A stretch of 64,000 nt of DNA from NCBI GenBank assembly GCA_964636655.1, contig CAZWTK010000008.1, positions 4,217-68,216 of the forward strand. Reading direction: 5' to 3'. Below the pieces are notes generated by a model, which did no database searches, was not told the origin of the DNA, and saw only the letters and a program-made list of their open reading frames with translations. This document shows positions 49,706-56,882 of the stretch, piece by piece. Position numbers and translations under genes: made by a program. Within the stretch, counting starts at the first letter, position 1. Each line of letters opens with the position of its first letter. The DNA comes from Fen-549 sp964636655. GTDB lineage: Bacteria > Actinomycetota > Thermoleophilia > Gaiellales > Gaiellaceae.

Positions 49706-50734
49706 TCAGTCGGCCGGGTTCCGCTGCAGCTCGATCCCGCACGACTCCCGGATGACCAGCTCGGTCGGGAAGATGACCGCCGGCGGAGGGTCGTCGGGAT
49801 TCTCGAGCATCGTCAGCACGCTGTCGGCCGCCGCCATGCCCAGCCCGAGCGCGTCCTGGCTAACGGTGGTCAGCGCGGGCGACATCGCCGCGGCGAACGG
49901 TGAATCGTCGTAGCCGACCACCGCGATGTCTTCCGGAACGCAAAGCCCGGCCTCCTCGATCGCCACGATGGCGCCCACGGCCGTCATGTCGCTCGCCGCG
50001 ACAATCGCGTCGGGCGGCTCGGTCAATCCGAGTAGCTGCTTTGTGCCCGCGTAGCCCGAGCCGTGGTAGTAGTCGCCTTCGATCGCGTACTCGGAGCGAT
50101 CCTCGAGCCCGAGCCTGGAGATCTCCGAGCGGTAGCCGAACAGACGGTCGATGGCCGGACGCGTCTGCATCAGCCCGGTAATCATCGCGATCCGCCGCCG
50201 GCCGAGCCTATGTAGGTGGCGAACGGCGCTCGCCGTCCCCTCGACGTTGTCTGACATCACGTAGCCGATCCGTCCACCGATCGCCTGGCAATCGACGAGC
50301 ACGATCGGTCGGCCCGACTCCAGGAAGGGAGCGAAATCGGGATCGGTCGCGTCGACTCCCATCACGATCAGCCCCGATGCGCCGTAGGCGTAGCAGCGCT
50401 CGATCGCGCGCGTGTCGGTGCCGAGCGGAGAAGGCGGGTCGTAGGTGGGGACGAACAGGTCACAGCGCGAGGCGACGATGCGAGCCTTGATGCCCGAGAG
50501 TACCGGTCCGAAGAACGGGTGCATGGCCTGAGGAAGGTCGGGCACTGCGCTGACGATCCCGATCAGCTGCGGTCCGCGCCTCTCAACCTGGTCATCACGC
50601 TGGACGGACCGGTCGGCAGTCCGGATCTGCAGCCAGGGGTCGCCACCGCGCTCCTTATCGAGGCTTGCGAAGACCTGGGAGGCGGTCATTCGGCTTCTGA
50701 AGTCGGGGGATCGATCTTGTTCGACGGGGTTCAT
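49706..50734 (-). CDS. LacI/PBP1-type sensor protein without a recognisable DNA-binding domain
   Basis: A 342-aa protein. From about residue 55 it is a periplasmic-binding-protein-like effector domain of LacI regulators: PQLIGIVSAVPDLP, MSDNVEGTASAVRHLHRLGR, RRIAMITGLM, PDAIVAASDMTAVGAIVAIE, GYDDSPFAAAMSPALTTVSQ and the end PTELVIRESC. The usual N-terminal HTH (TIKDVAxxAGVS) is absent; residues 1-55 (DFRSRMTASQVFASLDKERG) show no clear HTH. No signal peptide is seen. It may be a ligand sensor acting through another partner, or a regulator that lost its HTH. Confidence 0.82.
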   Translation of the reverse strand: MNPVEQDRSPDFRSRMTASQVFASLDKERGGDPWLQIRTADRSVQRDDQVERRGPQLIGIVSAVPDLPQAMHPFFGPVLSGIKARIVASRCDLFVPTYDPPSPLGTDTRAIERCYAYGASGLIVMGVDATDPDFAPFLESGRPIVLVDCQAIGGRIGYVMSDNVEGTASAVRHLHRLGRRRIAMITGLMQTRPAIDRLFGYRSEISRLGLEDRSEYAIEGDYYHGSGYAGTKQLLGLTEPPDAIVAASDMTAVGAIVAIEEAGLCVPEDIAVVGYDDSPFAAAMSPALTTVSQDALGLGMAAADSVLTMLENPDDPPPAVIFPTELVIRESCGIELQRNPAD

Positions 50735-50744
50735 CCTGTACAGG
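50735..50744. promoter_or_regulatory. Palindrome abutting the LacI-like start codon
   Basis: CCTGTACAGG, a perfect 10-base palindrome, directly precedes the ATG of the LacI-like gene. It could be an operator, or chance; no matching second site was found. Confidence 0.3.
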
Positions 50745-50811
50745 GGTTATCGGCAGGCTGAGTGTTTACTCGATGCAAAGCGTCGCTACCGAGCAGCGCT
50801 TCGTGGCGCTC

Positions 50812-51660
50812 TCAGCTCGTCCAGCGCCCGTAGAGCTCACGCAGCGCCGCGACCTGGCCGGCGCCGGGCCCGTGACCGTCCGACCCGGGGGTTTCGAGCA
50901 AGGCCGGCAACTCTGCGAACGCCGGGTGAGAGATGAAAACGCCCAGCTTCTCGCCCATCACGCCCTGGCCGATGTTCTCGTGCCGGTCGCGGTTCGAGCC
51001 AAGCGGCGCCTTGGCGTCGTTGACGTGCAGCGCGCGCAGGCGGTCGAGCCCGATCTGGCGCTCGAGATCCGCAACCAGGCGGTCGAGCTCGGCGCGCTCG
51101 GTCACGTCCCAGCCCGAGACGAAGAGGTGGCAGGAGTCGAGGCAGAGGCCGAGATTCGGATGCTGGCCCAGGCGCTCGTACAGCGTCGCCAGCTCCTCGA
51201 TCGAGCGGCCGATCGTGCCGCCGGCGCCGGCGGAGTTTTCCATCAAGAGCCAGGTTCTGTCGTTGGAGTGCTCGAGAATCTCCTCCATCGCCTGGGCGAC
51301 GCGCTCGACGGCTGTCTCGAAGCCCGTGCCCTGGTGCGAGCCGACGTGGAAGATCACGCCATCGGCCTCTATCCGGCAGGCCACGTCCATCGTGATCGCC
51401 ATTGTCTCGACCGACTTGCGGTAAAGCTCCTCGTTCGGGCTGGCCAGGTTGACGAGATAGAGCGCATGCACGAAGACGGGCGCGCCGAGCCGCGAGCGCT
51501 CGCTCTTGAAGCGCTCGATCGTCTCGGGCTTGTGGTTGGTCGGGCGCCAGGTGCGCGGGCTCTGGACGAAGATCTGGGCCGCATCGGCGCCGATCTCCTG
51601 CATGCGCTCTAGAGCCTTGTCGAGGCCCCCTGAGGCCGATACGTGAGCACCGATCAGCAC
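50812..51660 (-). CDS. nfo: Endonuclease IV (AP endonuclease)
   Basis: A 282-aa TIM-barrel AP endonuclease. LIGAHVSASGGLDKALERMQ at the N terminus, FVQSPRTWRPTN, FHVGSHQGTGFETAVERV, LMENSAGAGGTIG, GLCLDSCHLFVSGWD, LHVNDAKAPLGSNRDRHENI and GQGVMGE match the zinc-ligand motifs of the family. It incises abasic sites in base excision repair. The GTG at 51660 is preferred: TATCGT lies exactly 6 bases upstream on the minus strand. The longer open frame is antisense to glnS. Confidence 0.95.
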   Translation of the reverse strand: MLIGAHVSASGGLDKALERMQEIGADAAQIFVQSPRTWRPTNHKPETIERFKSERSRLGAPVFVHALYLVNLASPNEELYRKSVETMAITMDVACRIEADGVIFHVGSHQGTGFETAVERVAQAMEEILEHSNDRTWLLMENSAGAGGTIGRSIEELATLYERLGQHPNLGLCLDSCHLFVSGWDVTERAELDRLVADLERQIGLDRLRALHVNDAKAPLGSNRDRHENIGQGVMGEKLGVFISHPAFAELPALLETPGSDGHGPGAGQVAALRELYGRWTS

Positions 51661-51665
51661 GCGAC

Positions 51666-51672
51666 TACGATA
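51666..51672. promoter_or_regulatory. Overlapping divergent -10 elements for nfo and glnS
   Basis: TACGATA reads TACGAT on the plus strand (7 bases before the glnS GTG) and TATCGT on the minus strand (6 bases before the nfo GTG). The two start codons are only 18 bases apart, so both genes appear to be transcribed leaderless from one shared AT-rich site. Confidence 0.6.
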
Positions 51673-51678
51673 CCCGTC

Positions 51679-53364
51679 GTGAGCATTCAGAACCCAATCC
51701 CGCCCGAGCCAAGCGACTTCATCCGCGAGATCGTCGCCGACGACCTGCGCGACGGCAAGCACGAAGGCGTTGTCACCCGCTTCCCGCCCGAGCCGAACGG
51801 CTACCTGCACATCGGTCACGCCAAGTCGATCGCGCTCAACTTCGGCGTCGCCAGCGAGTTCGGCGGGCGCTGCCACCTGCGCTTCGACGACACCAACCCG
51901 ATCAAGGAGGAGCAGGAGTACATCGACTCGATCCAGGCCGACATTCGCTGGCTGGGCTTCGACTGGGGCGAGCATCTCTACTTCGCCTCCGATTACTTCG
52001 AACAGCTGCACGAGTGGGCCGTCCATCTGATCCGCTCCGGTAAGGCCTACGTCGACGATCTCACGGCGGAGGAGATACGCGAGCACCGCGGCAGCTTCAC
52101 CGAGCCCGGCAAGGACAGTCCCTGGCGCGAGCGGCCGATCGAGGAGAGCCTCGATCTGTTCGAGCGGATGCGGAAGGGCGAGTTTCCGAACGGAGCGCGG
52201 GTCTTGCGCGCCAAGATCGACATGGCCTCTCCCAACATCAACCTGCGCGACCCCGTGCTGTACCGGATCGTGCACGCCGCCCACCCGCGCACCGGCGAGG
52301 CCTGGTGCATCTACCCGACCTACGACTACGCGCACGGCCAGTCCGACGCGATCGAGGGCATCACGCACTCCATCTGCACGCTCGAGTTCGAGGATCACCG
52401 GCCCCTCTATGACTGGCTGATCGAGAACCTTCCGGTGCCCTCGCGCCCACGCCAGATCGAGTTTGCGCGGCTCAACTTCACCTACACCGTCCTCTCCAAG
52501 CGCTTCCTGCTGCGTCTGGTCGCGGAAGGGCGCGTACGTGGCTGGGACGACCCGCGCATGCCGACGATCGCGGGCCTGCGCCGGCGCGGCTTCCCCGCCG
52601 AGGGCATCCGCAACCTCGTGGATATGGTCGGGGTGGGAAAGGCAAACAGCGTCGTCGAGGTGGAGATGCTCGAGCACGCGGTGCGAGGCGTCCTTAACCG
52701 AACCGCACTCCGCCGCTTCGCCGTCCTGCGCCCACTCAAGCTGGTGATCGAGAACTTCCCCGAAGGCCAGGTCGAGGAGATGGAGGCGGTCAACAATCCG
52801 GAGGACGCCTCCGCCGGCACGCGCAAGGTTCCCTTCACGCGCGAGCTGTGGATCGAGCGCGACGACTTCATGGAAGATCCACCCAAGAAGTTCTTCCGCC
52901 TCGCGCCGGGCCGCGAGGTGCGGCTGCGCTACGCCTACTTCGTGACCTGCAACGAGGTCGTGAAGGACTCAGGTGGAGAGATCGTCGAGCTGCGCTGCAC
53001 ATACGACCCGGCCACCCGTGGCGGCGACTCACCCGACGGTCGCAAGCCCAAGGCGACCCTGCACTGGCTTTCGGCCGAGCACGCAATCCCTGCCGAGGTG
53101 CGACTGTACGACCACCTCTACAGCCGCCCCGACCCCGGCGCCGAGGGCGACCTGCTCGACGACCTGAATCCGGATTCCGAGCAGGTGCTCGAGGGCTGCC
53201 TGGTGGAGCCCGCGCTCATCGACGCGCCGCTGGGCGAGACCGTGCAGTTCGAGCGGCTGGGGTATTTCTGCGCGGACACCGACTCGGCGCCCGGCCGGCC
53301 GGTGTTCAACCGGACGTTGACTCTCAGGGACACCTGGGCCAGGGTTCAGGCGCAGGGCAAGTAA
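51679..53364 (+). CDS. glnS: Glutaminyl-tRNA synthetase
   Basis: A 561-aa class I synthetase of the GlnRS type: TRFPPEPNGYLHIGHAKSIA (HIGH motif), LRFDDTNPIKEEQEYIDSIQ, KMSKS-like VLSKRFL, then a C-terminal beta-barrel anticodon-binding region (EGDLLDDLNPDSEQVLEGCL). It charges tRNA-Gln directly. Most actinobacteria instead use GatCAB transamidation, so its presence is notable. GTG at 51679 is supported by TACGAT 7 bases upstream. The RAYT element starts at its stop codon. Confidence 0.95.
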   Translation: MSIQNPIPPEPSDFIREIVADDLRDGKHEGVVTRFPPEPNGYLHIGHAKSIALNFGVASEFGGRCHLRFDDTNPIKEEQEYIDSIQADIRWLGFDWGEHLYFASDYFEQLHEWAVHLIRSGKAYVDDLTAEEIREHRGSFTEPGKDSPWRERPIEESLDLFERMRKGEFPNGARVLRAKIDMASPNINLRDPVLYRIVHAAHPRTGEAWCIYPTYDYAHGQSDAIEGITHSICTLEFEDHRPLYDWLIENLPVPSRPRQIEFARLNFTYTVLSKRFLLRLVAEGRVRGWDDPRMPTIAGLRRRGFPAEGIRNLVDMVGVGKANSVVEVEMLEHAVRGVLNRTALRRFAVLRPLKLVIENFPEGQVEEMEAVNNPEDASAGTRKVPFTRELWIERDDFMEDPPKKFFRLAPGREVRLRYAYFVTCNEVVKDSGGEIVELRCTYDPATRGGDSPDGRKPKATLHWLSAEHAIPAEVRLYDHLYSRPDPGAEGDLLDDLNPDSEQVLEGCLVEPALIDAPLGETVQFERLGYFCADTDSAPGRPVFNRTLTLRDTWARVQAQGK

Positions 53365-53461
53365 CCCGGGGTCGCATCTTGCAATCCAACACCCGCCCCT
53401 CGCAGACGCGACTTAAAGAGCCATCTTGAGCTGAGCACCGTCGAGATTTACGCTCGCACGC

Positions 53462-54310
53462 GTGTCGAGGCAACTGCGAATCGAGTATCCGGGCGCTCTC
53501 TACCACGTCACTGCGAGGGGAAACGAGCGCAAGGCGATCTTTCTGGACGATCTGGATCGGAGGCGTTTCATCGAGCTTCTCGCAGATGGCGTCGAGCGCT
53601 ACTCGTGGCGCCTCTATGCCTATTGCCTGATGGGGAATCACTACCACCTGCTCCTGGAGACTCTCCGTCCCGAGCTCGCCCGCGGCATGAAGTGGCTGAA
53701 CAGCGTCTACGTACAGCGATTCAACAGGCGCCGCGGGAGATGCGGGCACCTGTTCGGCGAGCGCTATCACTCCGTCTTGATCGAGAAGGACGTGCACTTC
53801 CTCGAGGTCGCGCGCTATGTGGTCTTGAATCCGGTTCGCGCGGGCCTCTGTGAACTCCCTCAGGAGTACCCTTGGTCGAGCCATCGAGCGACCTCAGGCC
53901 TGGAGGAGGCGCCCGACTTCCTGGCGATCGACGAGCTTCTTGCCAGGTTTGCAGGTACGAGCGGGCAAGCCCGCCTCGGTTACCGGAGCTTCTGCCTGGA
54001 GCCCGCGATCGAGAGTCCCTGGGCTAATCTTCGCGGTCAGATCTACCTCGGGAGTAAGGGTTTCGCCAAACGTGCGGCCGCTCGCGGCCTGCTTGGCCGA
54101 GGCGAGCGGGAGATCCCGCACGCACAGCGCGAGCCCGTGCCTCTGTCACTTGCCGACCTCTTTCGCCGGCATGGAGAGAAGGCGATCGTTGTCGCTTACA
54201 GAGAGCATGGCTATCGCCTCTGTGACCTGGCCAGGCACCTCGGCTGCCACTACGCAACGGTCAGTCGGAGGCTTCGACGGTTGGAGCTAGAGAAGGGCTC
54301 GATGTCGTAA
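53462..54310 (+). CDS. REP-associated tyrosine transposase (Y1/IS200-like)
   Basis: A 282-aa protein of the Y1-transposase superfamily: LRIEYPGALYHVTARGNERK at the N terminus, the HUH metal motif in LMGNHYHLLLET, KWLNSVYVQRFNRR, GHLFGERYHSVLIEKD, and a Tyr in ARYVVLNPVRAGL as nucleophile candidate. A C-terminal extension ends in an HTH (YRLCDLARHLGCHYATVSRR). Such enzymes cut single-stranded DNA at REP-like hairpins and are often single-copy and domesticated. GTG start. All key residues look intact. Confidence 0.9.
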   Translation: MSRQLRIEYPGALYHVTARGNERKAIFLDDLDRRRFIELLADGVERYSWRLYAYCLMGNHYHLLLETLRPELARGMKWLNSVYVQRFNRRRGRCGHLFGERYHSVLIEKDVHFLEVARYVVLNPVRAGLCELPQEYPWSSHRATSGLEEAPDFLAIDELLARFAGTSGQARLGYRSFCLEPAIESPWANLRGQIYLGSKGFAKRAAARGLLGRGEREIPHAQREPVPLSLADLFRRHGEKAIVVAYREHGYRLCDLARHLGCHYATVSRRLRRLELEKGSMS

Positions 54311-54421
54311 TGCAAGATGCGACCCCGGGTTCCGGGCCCGCTACGCAACGGTCAGCCAGAGTCTCCACCGGTTGGAGCTAGGAAGGGGCTCGATGTCGGA
54401 TTGCAAGATGCGACGCCGGGT
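54250..54421. repeat. 81-base imperfect direct duplication of the element's right end
   Basis: 54250-54330 and 54341-54421 align without gaps over 81 bases with 11 mismatches by hand count. Each holds the last codons of a transposase plus the terminal repeat. The second copy lacks the rest of a gene and is a solo right end of a related element. Ten bases separate them. Confidence 0.85.
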
Positions 54422-54439
54422 CACGACTACGATACCCCC

Positions 54440-55702
54440 ATGCCCGTGAAAGTCCGCTTCGCTCCGTCCCCGACCGGCTTCCTGCACATCGGCGGCGTCC
54501 GCACCGCGCTTTTCAACTGGCTCTTCGCCCGTCATGCCGGCGGCGAGTTCCACCTGCGGATCGAGAACACCGACACCGGGCGCGAGGTGTCCGAGGCGAC
54601 CGAGCAGATCAAGCAGTCGCTCAGCTGGCTCGGGCTCGACTGGGACGGGGAGGTGACCTTCCAGCTCGATCGGATGGAGCGCTGCCAGGTCGAGGCGCGG
54701 CGGCTGCTCGAGGAGGGCAAGGCCTACCTAGACGAAGGCGCGATTCGCATCCGCATGCCCGATGAGGGCGTGACCGGTTGGGACGACGCGGTGCGCGGCC
54801 GAATCGAGGTGGAGAGCGAGACGATCGACGATCTGATCATCCTGCGCTCGGACGGGCGCCCGACCTACAACTTCGCCTCGCCGCTCGAGGACTGGCTCGA
54901 CGGGATCACGCACGTCATCCGCGGCGACGACCACGTCTCCAACACGCCCAAGCAGATCCGCGTGCTCGAGGCGCTCGGCGCCGAGGTTCCCGTCTACGCC
55001 CACGTCGGCAACGTGCTCGGAACCGACGGCAAGAAGCTCTCAAAAAGGCACGGCGCGGTCGGAGTGGACGAGTTCCGGCGCGAGGGCTACCTGCCCGAGG
55101 CGCTGGTCAACTACCTGGCGCTGCTCGGTTGGAGCTACGACGACAAGACCACGATCATGTCGCGCGAGGAGCTGGTCTCCCGCTTCACGATTGAGCGCGT
55201 GAACGCCAGTCCGGCGATCTTCGACTACGAGAAGCTGGAGTGGATGAACGGTGTCTACCTGCGCGCGCTCGAGCCCGATGACTACGGCAGTGCACTCACG
55301 GGCTTTCTCGCCGAGCAGGGGCTTGACTGGGACGCAGAGCTCGCGCGGCGCACGGTACCGATCGTCCAGGAGAAGCTCGTAAAGCTCGACCGGTACATGG
55401 ACTATGCAGGCTTTTTCTTCCGCGTCGTGGCACCCGATCCGAAGCTCTTGGACGGCCGGGTGCTGGCGGCAAGCGAGGCAGCGCTCGCCACCCTCGAGCC
55501 CTTCACGGCCGAGGCGATCGAGCGGGCGCTACGCTCGCTTCCCGAGGCGCTCGGGCTCAAGCCGCGCCAGGCCTTCAAGTCGATCCGCGTCGCCGTGACC
55601 GGCACGAACGTCTCGCCCAGCCTGTTCGAGTCGATCGAGCTACTCGGCCGCGAGAAGACGCTCGAGCGGCTCAGGTCGGCCGCCGCGCTCGCCGGAGATT
55701 GA
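54440..55702 (+). CDS. gltX: Glutamyl-tRNA synthetase, short form
   Basis: A 420-aa class I synthetase: VRFAPSPTGFLHIGGVRTAL (HIGH-type motif), LRIENTDTGREVSEA, DGRPTYNFASPLEDWLDGIT, HVIRGDDHVSNTPKQI, LGTDGKKLSKRHG (KMSKS) and a helical anticodon-binding domain. The protein is some 50-60 residues shorter than usual: after EEGKAYLDEG it goes directly to AIRIRMPDEG, lacking the Cys-containing zinc segment normally found there. TACGAT (54428-54433) ends 6 bases before the ATG. The CGACTACGATACCC promoter core is identical to that of glnS. Confidence 0.94.
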   Translation: MPVKVRFAPSPTGFLHIGGVRTALFNWLFARHAGGEFHLRIENTDTGREVSEATEQIKQSLSWLGLDWDGEVTFQLDRMERCQVEARRLLEEGKAYLDEGAIRIRMPDEGVTGWDDAVRGRIEVESETIDDLIILRSDGRPTYNFASPLEDWLDGITHVIRGDDHVSNTPKQIRVLEALGAEVPVYAHVGNVLGTDGKKLSKRHGAVGVDEFRREGYLPEALVNYLALLGWSYDDKTTIMSREELVSRFTIERVNASPAIFDYEKLEWMNGVYLRALEPDDYGSALTGFLAEQGLDWDAELARRTVPIVQEKLVKLDRYMDYAGFFFRVVAPDPKLLDGRVLAASEAALATLEPFTAEAIERALRSLPEALGLKPRQAFKSIRVAVTGTNVSPSLFESIELLGREKTLERLRSAAALAGD

Positions 55703-55731
55703 GGGGAAACCAGGGCGGGAAGGCCGTAGTT

Positions 55732-56718
55732 ATGCGCGCGATGATCCTCGAATCCCAGCGTCGGCCGCTGAAGTCGGCCGAGATTCCCCAGCCCGAGCCC
55801 GGGCCGGGACAGATCTTGGTAAAGGTGAACGCCTGCGGCGTCTGCCGTACCGACCTGCACATCGTCGACGGCGATCTGAAAGAGCCGAAGCTGCCGCTCG
55901 TCCTCGGGCACCAGATCGTGGGCACCGTCGCCGGGCTCGGCCCCGGCGCGGAGGGCTTCGAAGTGGGCGATCGCGTGGGCGTTCCCTGGCTGGGCTGGAC
56001 GGACGGCGAGTGTCGCTATTGCCGAAGCGGCCGTGAGAACCTCTGCGACCAGGCTCGTTTCACCGGCTACGACATCGACGGCGGCTATGCCGAGTACGCG
56101 GTGGCCGACTTCCGCTACTGCTTCCCGATTCCCGAAGGCTTCTCCGACCTGCAGGCGGCGCCGCTTCTCTGCGCCGGGTTGATCGGCTATCGCTCGCTGC
56201 GCCTGGCGGGCGACGCGGAACGCCTCGGCCTGTACGGCTTCGGCGCCTCGGCGCACATCGTCTGCCAGGTCGCTAGGCACCAGGGCCGGAAGGTCTTCGC
56301 CTTCACCAAGCCGGGCGACGAGGAGGGCCAGGCCTTCGCGCTCGAGCTCGGCGCCGACTGGGCCGGCGGCTCCGACCAGCCCCCGCCCGAGCAGCTCGAC
56401 GCCGCCATCGTCTTTGCTCCTGTCGGCCCGCTGATGATCGAGGCGCTCGAGGTCTCGGCCAAGGGCGCCCGTATCGTCTCGGCCGGCATCCACATGTCCG
56501 ACATCCCCTCCTTCCCCTACGCCGAGCTGTGGGGCGAGCGCTCGCTGATGTCGGTCGCCAACCTCACGCGCCAGGACGGGCGCGAGTTTCTCGAGCTGGC
56601 GCCCAAGGTGCCCGTACGCACCGAGGTGACCGAATACCCGCTCGAACGGGCGAACGAGGCGCTCGACGACCTGCGCAGTGGCAAGCTCGTGGGGGCGGCT
56701 GTCTTGCGTGTCGCCTGA
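55732..56718 (+). CDS. Zinc-dependent alcohol dehydrogenase (AdhA-like MDR family)
   Basis: A 328-aa medium-chain dehydrogenase: VNACGVCRTDLHIVDGDL (catalytic zinc Cys), LGHQIVGTVAGLG (His/Glu), GYDIDGGYAEYAV, and a Rossmann segment LGLYGFGASAHIVCQVAR. The structural zinc loop reads WTDGECRYCRSGRENLC: three of the four usual cysteines are present and the first is Asp. Substrates of the family are alcohols/aldehydes with NAD(P). The ATG beginning MRAMILES was taken as start; the upstream in-frame codon would precede the domain. Confidence 0.88.
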   Translation: MRAMILESQRRPLKSAEIPQPEPGPGQILVKVNACGVCRTDLHIVDGDLKEPKLPLVLGHQIVGTVAGLGPGAEGFEVGDRVGVPWLGWTDGECRYCRSGRENLCDQARFTGYDIDGGYAEYAVADFRYCFPIPEGFSDLQAAPLLCAGLIGYRSLRLAGDAERLGLYGFGASAHIVCQVARHQGRKVFAFTKPGDEEGQAFALELGADWAGGSDQPPPEQLDAAIVFAPVGPLMIEALEVSAKGARIVSAGIHMSDIPSFPYAELWGERSLMSVANLTRQDGREFLELAPKVPVRTEVTEYPLERANEALDDLRSGKLVGAAVLRVA

Positions 56719-56882
56719 CCCCGCCAGAAAGTCACACTTTCGGCACACCTCGACCTTGACAGCGAGCGCCACCTCTGAACGGCGTCTGACACCGGGGTGA
56801 CACCGGGTTCGCGACGCAATCGGTTAACGCCGTGGCCACTCCGGTCATAACCGCTCAGAGCCCCACCGGTAGAGTCCGCCTC

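Larger units (their letters stand above)
53364..54421 (+). mobile_element. RAYT (REP-associated tyrosine transposase) element with inverted terminal repeats
   Basis: The left end at 53364-53387 (ACCCGGGGTCGCATCTTGCA...) is inverted at 54311-54330 (TGCAAGATGCGACCCCGGGT, 20 identical bases) and again at 54398-54421 (24 bases, one mismatch). Between left and first right end lies the transposase gene. The element sits exactly between the glnS stop codon and the gltX -10 box, disrupting neither. Confidence 0.75.

Noticed and set aside
51661..52677. Upstream extension of the nfo frame
   Set aside because: Antisense to glnS; the family N terminus (LIGAHVSASGG) begins at the GTG at 51660.
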